NCBI GenBank assembly: GCA_004357385.1
Contig: SMWF01000071.1
Location: 1-60,339, forward strand
DNA from: Gammaproteobacteria bacterium
GTDB taxonomy: Bacteria; Pseudomonadota; Gammaproteobacteria; Pseudomonadales; Azotimanducaceae
Direction: 5' to 3'
Length of the DNA: 60,339 bases
Position 1 is the stretch's first letter; every line of letters begins with the position of its first letter. Made by a program: the position numbers and the translations under genes. The notes below the pieces were generated by a model. It ran no database searches. It worked only from the letters and a program-made list of their open reading frames with translations, and had not been told where the DNA came from. This document shows positions 54,722-60,339 of the stretch, piece by piece.

Positions 54722-55614
54722 CGTCCGGCGACCTCGCCTATGAAGGTGTCCATGGTGGCGCGCTTCTGAGCCCCGCTGCCCAGCGTGAAGTCCGGGACGA
54801 TCAGCTCGTCGACACCGATGGCTTCGTACTCGGCAACGATGTCCTTGACCTCGGAGACGCCACCAATAATCGAGGGGCGTTCGACACCTGCGCTGCGCAT
54901 CCGTTCGAGATAGGTCTCGTCTTCGCTCATGAACAACAGCGCCACGGCACTGCGTTGAATGTCCGCTGGATTTCGCCCGACGTCGCTGCAATGGCTATCC
55001 AGAATCTCCATTTTGTGGCGCAGCGTGTCGACCGTACCCCACACGTTCCATTCGTCCGCGTAGCGGGCGGTTATTTTCAGCGTTACCTTCTCTCCGCCTC
55101 CGCCGATCAGCAGCGGCAGCGGCTGCTGCACGGGTTTAGGTTCGAGAGTTGCTTGGTCGAGCTGGTAGAAGCGGCCGTCGAAGTTGGCCACCGGCTGGGT
55201 GAACAGCGCCCTGATCACCTGACAAGCTTCGTCCAGGCGAGCGAGTCGTTCCGCCAGCGTGTAGAAGGGAATGCCGTACTGCTGATGTTCATTCTCCTGC
55301 CACCCCGCACCCAGGCCGAGCACCGCACGTCCGCCACTGATATGGTCAAGCGTGGCGGCCATCTTGGCGAGCACCGCCGGGTGTCGGTAGGTATTACCAC
55401 TGACCAGAGTTCCGATTCTCAGACGGGGCACGCAGGCGGCGAGCGCCGCGAGTGTGGTCCAGGCTTCCGGCCAGGGGGTCGTGGTGTCCTCGGCGTTGGG
55501 CATGAAATGGTCGGCGTACCAGATGCCGTCCCAGCCCGTTTGCTCGGCGTGCTGGGCAAGGCTGGCCACCTCGGCCCAGGGTTGGGCCGGCGCTGGCCAG
55601 AAGCTGAATCTCAT
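54718..55614 (-). CDS. LLM class flavin-dependent oxidoreductase
   Basis: 298 residues from the ATG at 55614. A luciferase-like TIM barrel: G-W-D-G-I-W-Y-A-D-H-F, T-L-V-S-G-N-T-Y-R-H-P, G-L-G-A-G-W-Q-E-N-E and L-L-I-G-G-G-G-E-K. Members use FMN or F420; without F420 genes in view, FMN is more likely. Substrate unknown. Divergent from the GNAT gene across 85 nt. Confidence 0.88.
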   Translation of the reverse strand: MRFSFWPAPAQPWAEVASLAQHAEQTGWDGIWYADHFMPNAEDTTTPWPEAWTTLAALAACVPRLRIGTLVSGNTYRHPAVLAKMAATLDHISGGRAVLGLGAGWQENEHQQYGIPFYTLAERLARLDEACQVIRALFTQPVANFDGRFYQLDQATLEPKPVQQPLPLLIGGGGEKVTLKITARYADEWNVWGTVDTLRHKMEILDSHCSDVGRNPADIQRSAVALLFMSEDETYLERMRSAGVERPSIIGGVSEVKDIVAEYEAIGVDELIVPDFTLGSGAQKRATMDTFIGEVAGR

Positions 55615-55699
55615 GAGAGGGTCCGAAATTGATCTGCGCTGCAGATGTTCGCTTATGTATCTGCCTATGGCAAACTCGGCCCGGGGCGAGGCTGCGGTT

Positions 55700-56245
55700 A
55701 TGAACATCGTTTTGCAAACAGAACGTCTGCGTCTGCGGCCGCTCGACGAGTCGGATGTCGAGGCGATGGAACGGTTTTGCACGGATCCGGAGGTGCGCCG
55801 TTACCTCTTTGATGACCGAATACTCGCGCGTGATGCCATCATCGATATCATTGACAGAAGTACCCGCAGTTTCGCGTGCGAGGGGTTTGGCTACTTTGGG
55901 TTGGAACTTCTCGAGGAACTGGAGCACCAGTCGAGTGGGCTGATCGGTTTCTGCGGGCATCGACGTTTTGAAGACGGCGAACAGATTGAACTTCTCTACG
56001 GAATTCTGCCCGAGCATTGGGGCGAGGGACTCGTATCTGAGGCGGCCTTCGAAGCGTTGCGGGATGTCTTCGACCGATGTCGAGTCGAACGCGTCATTGC
56101 GGCGACCGAAACGCCGAACCAGCGGTCGGTGCGCCTTTTGCAGCGACTGGGCATGACGTTCGACACCCGGCGCGAATTTCACGACCTCGATACGGTGTTC
56201 TATTCGATGGCCCGTGGCGACGTCGCTCTGCCGGCGGGAACTTAA
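55700..56245 (+). CDS. GNAT acetyltransferase
   Basis: 181 residues from the ATG at 55700. L-Q-T-E-R-L-R-L-R-P-L, the acetyl-CoA region H-W-G-E-G-L-V-S-E-A and R-V-I-A-A-T-E-T-P-N-Q-R-S-V-R-L are RimJ/RimL-like. Target unknown. Confidence 0.9.
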   Translation: MNIVLQTERLRLRPLDESDVEAMERFCTDPEVRRYLFDDRILARDAIIDIIDRSTRSFACEGFGYFGLELLEELEHQSSGLIGFCGHRRFEDGEQIELLYGILPEHWGEGLVSEAAFEALRDVFDRCRVERVIAATETPNQRSVRLLQRLGMTFDTRREFHDLDTVFYSMARGDVALPAGT

Positions 56246-56281
56246 CTAGCCATTCGTGTGGACCTCATAGGCTTGCTCGTC

Positions 56282-56563
56282 ATGAAGATTGGTGTATTGA
56301 CCTTGACGTTTCACCTGCCCGGCTGCCGGTCGCTGAAGGAAAAGCGAAAGCGACTCGGCGGCCTGCGCGACCGGTTTGGCCGCAACACCATGGTGGGTGT
56401 CTGTGAAAGCGGTTTGCAGGACGTGCATCAGCGCGCGGAGTGGACCTTCGTCGCGGTCGGGCAGAACATGGCGTTCGTGGAACGCACCTTTGCGGACATC
56501 GAACAGAAGGTTGAGCTCAATTCAGATGCCAACCTCACCGACGTCGCGCGGGAGTTTGTCTGA
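56282..56563 (+). CDS. DUF503 family protein
   Basis: 93 residues. L-P-G-C-R-S-L-K-E-K-R and the following R-D-R-F-G-R-N match DUF503 (YlxP-like), small ferredoxin-fold proteins often near ribosome-maturation genes. Its stop shares one base with the next start (TGATG). Confidence 0.9.
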   Translation: MKIGVLTLTFHLPGCRSLKEKRKRLGGLRDRFGRNTMVGVCESGLQDVHQRAEWTFVAVGQNMAFVERTFADIEQKVELNSDANLTDVAREFV

Positions 56564-56949
56564 TGGGGTCGCTGGTATTGGTTGCTGTGGTCGCGTGTGC
56601 CGCGTTTTACTGGGCTCGCGGCGCCCACCGAAACCGCTTGCGTTGGCTCAAACGACTCGACCTTCCGGGAACGTGGTACTGGGAAAATTCCGGGGAGGCG
56701 GTGACGCTGGAGCTGAAGGGTTCGCTGAGCGGCGGCACCTATGTGGAGACCGCCGGCGAGCGCACCGAAGCGGGCACTTGGCGACTGGTCGGTCACACCC
56801 TGTCGTTTGTCTCAGCCGGCGGCACGAGTGATTGTGACCTGCGATTGTTCGACGCGGGACGCATCGGTGTGGACGGGCCTGGACGGGAGCGCCGGATCTA
56901 TGAACGTCAGCAGAACAACGTCGTACCGCTTCGGCGTGAGCTGCACTAG
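56563..56949 (+). CDS. small membrane-anchored protein of unknown function
   Basis: 128 residues. An N-terminal membrane helix (1-17) precedes a beta-rich lipocalin-like stretch (L-P-G-T-W-Y-W-E...G-T-W-R-L-V-G-H-T-L-S-F). It is coupled to DUF503 by the TGATG overlap and overlaps the convergent putP end by 4 nt. No family recognised. Confidence 0.7.
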   Translation: MGSLVLVAVVACAAFYWARGAHRNRLRWLKRLDLPGTWYWENSGEAVTLELKGSLSGGTYVETAGERTEAGTWRLVGHTLSFVSAGGTSDCDLRLFDAGRIGVDGPGRERRIYERQQNNVVPLRRELH

Positions 56950-58400
56950 GGGTTACGGCAGGCCGTGTGGTAAGCCTTCCGGTAAGAATCGTACCTGCTG
57001 ACCGGCTCCGGGCCCGGAGGATGCAACAGGCTGGTCAACGCGATCACCGACGTCGCGGCTAACACGCCGGGGACCATCTCGTAGAGGTCGAACAACCCGC
57101 CTTCGAGCTGTCGCCAACCCACGACCACCACCGCGCCGGCGCACATCCCGGCAACCACTCCGGCACTGCTGGCTCGACGCCAATACAATGCGGCGAGAAT
57201 CGCAGGCCCAAGACTCGCGCCGAGCCCCGCCCATGCGTAGCCGACCAGATCCAGTACCTGGTTGGATGGGTCGCTGGCGAGCACGCCGGCCAGTACCGCA
57301 ATCGTCACCACCGCACCTCGGCTCAGCCAGATCAGTTGCGTCTCGTCGACGATGGACGCTGCGGGCCGGACCACGTCCTCGACCAGGGCCGTCGACGCGA
57401 CCAGCAGCTGAGAATCCACGGTGCTCATCACCGCCGCGAGAATGGCGGCGAGTACGATGCCGGCGGTCCAGGGTGAGAGCAGAGTCTGGCTGAGGGCGAT
57501 AAAAATGGTTTCCGGATCGGAAAGTACGAAGCCCGTCGCGAGCGTCCACTGATATCCGATCAAGCCGACCGCGACTGCACCGGTGCTACTCACGATCATC
57601 CACGCCATACCAATGCGACGCGCCCGGGGAATCAGTGCCGGCGATCGAATTGCCATGAAGCGGGCGAGTATGTGAGGCTGGCCGAAGTAACCCAGACCCC
57701 ATGCCAGAAGCGATACGATTCCAAGCCCGGACACGCCGGTGGTCATTGCCAGCCGGGTGGATTCAATGGGCTGGTCGCCGCTGTGCTGCCACGCGAGCAG
57801 CGGGACCGCAACCAGCGCGCAGAGCATCAACAGCGCCTGGAAGAAATCGGTCCAACTTACCGCAAGGAATCCACCAAGCGCGGTATAGGCCATGACCACG
57901 GCGACGCCGCACCACAGCGCTGTCCGGTAATCGATGCCAAGCACCAGGGTGAACAGCTTCGCTCCGGCGACCAGTCCGGCCGCCGTGTAGATGGCAAAGA
58001 AGCCGATGATCAACACGGTGGTCGTGACCCGGATTGCATGGCTGTCCTCCGCCAGGCGGCGGGAAAGGAATTCCGGCAGGGTGACCGATTGCTGTGCCGC
58101 TACGGTGAAAGCGCGCAGTCGCGGGGCAACAACCCGCCAGTTCAGATAGGCACCCAGCACCAACCCCAGGACGATCCAGGATTCCGCCAGTCCGCTGACG
58201 AAAATAGCCCCTGGCAGGCCCAGCAGCAGCCAGCCGCTCATATCGGAGGCACCGGCGCTCAGCGCGGTTACTGCAGCACCCATGCGCCGGCCTCCCAATA
58301 CGTAGTCTTCGAGGTCGGAAGTGCGCCGCCAGGCGACATAGCCAAGCAGCGCGAGAATGACGAAATAGGCGCCGAAGGTGACGCCGATGGCGGTGCTCAC
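56946..58400 (-). CDS. putP: sodium:solute (proline-type) symporter
   Basis: 484 residues, GTG start, about 13 membrane helices. The Na+-site segment G-A-S-D-M-S-G-W-L-L-L-G-L-P-G, G-A-K-L-F, G-G-F-L-A-V-S-W-T-D-F and L-A-A-V-M-S-T-V-D-S-Q-L-L are hallmarks of PutP. It would use the sodium gradient made by Nqr. The substrate is probably proline, but other SSS substrates cannot be excluded. Confidence 0.9.
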   Translation of the reverse strand: MSTAIGVTFGAYFVILALLGYVAWRRTSDLEDYVLGGRRMGAAVTALSAGASDMSGWLLLGLPGAIFVSGLAESWIVLGLVLGAYLNWRVVAPRLRAFTVAAQQSVTLPEFLSRRLAEDSHAIRVTTTVLIIGFFAIYTAAGLVAGAKLFTLVLGIDYRTALWCGVAVVMAYTALGGFLAVSWTDFFQALLMLCALVAVPLLAWQHSGDQPIESTRLAMTTGVSGLGIVSLLAWGLGYFGQPHILARFMAIRSPALIPRARRIGMAWMIVSSTGAVAVGLIGYQWTLATGFVLSDPETIFIALSQTLLSPWTAGIVLAAILAAVMSTVDSQLLVASTALVEDVVRPAASIVDETQLIWLSRGAVVTIAVLAGVLASDPSNQVLDLVGYAWAGLGASLGPAILAALYWRRASSAGVVAGMCAGAVVVVGWRQLEGGLFDLYEMVPGVLAATSVIALTSLLHPPGPEPVSRYDSYRKAYHTACRNP

Positions 58401-58409
58401 AACAGGCCG

Positions 58410-58568
58410 TCAGTCGGCCTTGCGGCGGCCTGCACGCTCAGGGTCGCGGCGCGGCACGGGATCATCTGCGACGCGCTCGCCGTTGCGCCGGTCTTCCGTG
58501 ACGTGGCGCCGGTCGGGATTGCTCTTGCGACGCTCGGAACCGCTCCGGTCGGACATGCTGCGGGCCAT
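58410..58568 (-). CDS. possible small Arg/Asp-rich protein upstream of putP
   Basis: 52 codons from an ATG at 58568, or 48 from 58556, 9 nt before the putP start. The peptide is very polar with repeated R-R pairs (SERRKSNPDRRHVTEDRRNGE). It lies outside the antisense of the neighbouring ATPase. It could be a real small protein or chance. Confidence 0.35.
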   Translation of the reverse strand: MARSMSDRSGSERRKSNPDRRHVTEDRRNGERVADDPVPRRDPERAGRRKAD

Positions 58569-58571
58569 TGT

Positions 58572-58637
58572 TTTCAGCCGACGCATTCTAACTCGAATGC
58601 GGTTGCGACTCACGGCGTACTGCTGGTTTAGAATGCG
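58572..58637. promoter_or_regulatory. inverted TTAGAATGCG pair in a divergent promoter region
   Basis: CGCATTCTAA at 58572-58581 and its exact reverse complement TTAGAATGCG at 58628-58637 face outward toward putP and the DUF815 gene. Each contains a TAGAAT -10-like element. They may be two symmetrical promoters or an operator. Confidence 0.5.
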
Positions 58638-58661
58638 CGCCTCGCACGCGGAATTAGACAG

Positions 58662-59552
58662 TTGGCAGACTCGAAAAAGCGTCTGAAAACAGTAGCAATT
58701 GAGACGCTGGTTCGTGTCCAGGCGTTGCTGCCGGGCCGGGCGCCCCTCGACTGGGGCGCACATCGCGCCGCGGTCTGGCGCGAGGGGCCGTTGGGGGGCG
58801 AGTTGCGGGCGCACCCGGATATCGACCCCATCGATCTGGACGACCTGTTGTTCGTCGATCGGCAGAAGGAGTTGCTGGAGCGGAACACCCGCCAGTTCGC
58901 CGCCGGGCTGCCGGCCAATAATGTGCTGCTGTGGGGCGCGCGCGGGACCGGTAAATCGTCTCTGATTCACGGTCTTCTGAACCGGTACGCCGGCGCGGGC
59001 CTGCGTCTGCTCGAAGTCGACAAGGAAGCACTGGCGGCGCTCCCCGAGATCGCCGAGCTGGTGCGTGATCAGCCCTATCGATTCATCGTGGTCTGCGATG
59101 ATCTGTCCTTCGAATCGGACGATCCATCCTACAAGGCGCTGAAGAGCGTGTTGGAGGGATCGGTCTTCAAGGCATCTGAGAACATTCTGATTTATGCGAC
59201 GTCGAATCGGCGCCATCTGCTGCCGGAGTACATGGATGAGAATCTGTCCACCCGCCATGTAGACGGGGAACTGCACCACGGCGAAGCGGTCGAGGAGAAG
59301 ATCTCCCTGTCAGACCGGTTCGGTATCTGGCTGTCGTTCCATTCGTTCAGGCAGGACGCGTACCTGGATGTGGTGGCGCACTGGTTGGCTCGAATCGGCA
59401 GCGATCACGGTCTGGAAATATCGCTGGACGATGAGGCCCGCGCGCAAGCGTTGCAGTGGGCGCTGGCGCGTGGTGCGCGCAATGGTCGCATCGCCCAGTA
59501 CTTCGCGCGCGACTGGGTGGGACGGATACTTCTGGACGAGCGATCGGATTGA
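58662..59552 (+). CDS. DUF815 family AAA ATPase
   Basis: 296 residues, TTG start, the only start before the upstream in-frame TAG. Walker A is G-A-R-G-T-G-K-S-S (near 93), Walker B V-V-C-D-D-L-S-F, and the sensor region I-Y-A-T-S-N-R-R-H-L follows, then D-R-F-G-I-W-L-S-F. DUF815 ATPases are widespread; the role is unknown. Confidence 0.9.
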   Translation: MADSKKRLKTVAIETLVRVQALLPGRAPLDWGAHRAAVWREGPLGGELRAHPDIDPIDLDDLLFVDRQKELLERNTRQFAAGLPANNVLLWGARGTGKSSLIHGLLNRYAGAGLRLLEVDKEALAALPEIAELVRDQPYRFIVVCDDLSFESDDPSYKALKSVLEGSVFKASENILIYATSNRRHLLPEYMDENLSTRHVDGELHHGEAVEEKISLSDRFGIWLSFHSFRQDAYLDVVAHWLARIGSDHGLEISLDDEARAQALQWALARGARNGRIAQYFARDWVGRILLDERSD

Positions 59553-59571
59553 AGGGGTTGGGGAGGGGCTG

Positions 59572-59600
59572 TTGAGCGGTGCCACGGATTGATGCAGAAT
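59572..59600 (+). promoter_or_regulatory. candidate promoter of tRNA-Gly
   Basis: TTGAGC (59572-59577), a 17-nt spacer and CAGAAT (59595-59600), followed by a GC-rich discriminator as is common in stringently controlled tRNA promoters. Confidence 0.45.
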
Positions 59601-59663
59601 ACGCCGCCTCTCGCCTGTAGCGCTCAAGCGTCCCAGGCGGCGCTGGTAATCTCACGTCGAAAT

Positions 59664-59738
<75 letters not shown>

Positions 59739-59739
<1 letters not shown>

Positions 59740-60339
59740 TTCGTTGCTTCGATACCTACGCGTTTCGCGCGACAGCGCTGCTCTTGCTGATTGCCAGTCT
59801 CCATGGACCCGCCTGGTCGCAGGAATCGGCCCCGGATGCGACCCCGGAGCCTGAAGAGGCGGCGACGAGTCCCCTGGCCATATCCGGGCGTTCGCAAGCA
59901 GCGTTGACGCGCCTGACGAACATTGCCGATGAGGTGACCGCCCTGGCGGTGTCCGAGAAGGGTGCCGAAAGGATGGATGCGCTCGCCACCAAACTCGACA
60001 CCGAGTTTGGACCGATGGAAGAAATCGAGAGTCGGCTGGTGTCGCTGTCCCAGTCGCAACTCGACGACCTCGATCGGGAACTCGGGCAGGATCAATCCGA
60101 AATCGATGAGCAATCAGATCGCCTCGAACAGCGGGCGCTGGCGTTGGAACTGCTGATCCAGGAAATCGATTCCGTCTCCACAACGTGGCAAGAGACACGC
60201 GACGTTCAGACGGCGCTGCCGGAGGCGCTGCGAGCGCGTATCTCCCAGATGCTCGAGCGCGCGCCCGACGTTTCCGAGGCTGCTCAGGCCCAGCTCAATT
60301 CGGTTGCGGCGGTGCAGAACGACGTGCTCGCCATGCAAA
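59739..60339 (+). CDS. secreted coiled-coil protein, 3' end cut by window; start unclear
   Basis: About 200 codons are open to the right edge. A hydrophobic signal (A-T-A-L-L-L-L-I-A-S-L) with likely cleavage near A-W-S-Q-E is followed by an acidic linker and a long coiled coil (Q-L-D-D-L-D-R-E-L-G, S-D-R-L-E-Q-R-A-L). No ATG, GTG or TTG precedes the signal in this frame after the tRNA. The first candidate is ATT at 59739, sharing the last A of the tRNA CCA. The domain resembles periplasmic parts of large MscK/MscM-type channels, which I cannot confirm. Confidence 0.6.

Overview
The window is a compact, high-GC chromosomal segment of a gammaproteobacterium. I see no phage, plasmid, insertion sequence or CRISPR content. 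The evidence is the class-2 (quinone-type) pyrD, a complete nqrABCDEF sodium pump, a LexA repressor with CTG-N10-CAG operators, CsiV next to Mfd, and a tRNA-Gly almost identical to the enterobacterial one. The gene order topA / small ORF / lexA ... thioinosine phosphorylase / csiV / mfd ... extended gap / nqrA-F is, from memory, that of a Pseudomonas-type chromosome, but with extra genes inserted. Nqr together with a PutP-type Na+ symporter suggests a sodium economy, so a marine or saline aerobe is likely (inference).

Layout. 1-3.7 kb: an HD-GYP protein cut by the window edge, a 28-bp tandem repeat, a DUF4136 lipoprotein, an unknown coiled-coil protein and a TVP38/DedA-like membrane protein. 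3.7-12 kb: a zinc-ribbon protein and cysE, nadK, a MocA-like/XdhC pair for molybdenum cofactor work, a rhomboid protease, a DUF2797 protein and pepN. 12-18.9 kb: a minus-strand moxR-DUF58-DUF4381-batA-batB(TPR)-batD operon, with four of its five junctions being 4-nt GTGA overlaps. 19-26.6 kb: pyrD, ddl, an S9 peptidase, a GNAT/2-TM/C39-peptidase operon, a glutaredoxin-like protein, tatD and uspA. 26.6-31 kb: a membrane-anchored unknown, topA, a 78-aa unknown and lexA with two SOS boxes. 31-36 kb: a LolA-like protein, a SPOR-plus-beta-barrel protein, an MscS channel, then hpt and a thioinosine/thioadenosine phosphorylase that together make a purine salvage route. 35.9-41.5 kb: csiV, mfd and a TPR-retropepsin. 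41.7-46.4 kb: a three-gene 2-oxoacid oxidoreductase with its own FAD/NAD(P)/ferredoxin subunit. 46.5-53.9 kb: gap and nqrABCDEF. 53.9-60.3 kb: NUDIX, an LLM flavoenzyme, GNAT, DUF503, putP, a DUF815 ATPase, tRNA-Gly(GCC) and the start of a periplasmic coiled-coil protein cut by the window edge.

Most interesting points: the 2-oxoacid:NAD(P) oxidoreductase operon beside the Nqr pump; the LolA-like / SPOR-barrel / MscS envelope cluster; the HD-GYP protein whose HD histidine is a valine; an Arg in place of Gly in the NqrB flavinylation motif; and the gene that follows the tRNA without any ATG/GTG/TTG before its signal sequence. There is no gap over 300 bases. The largest gene-free gaps (20124-20380 and 1172-1411) are described below.
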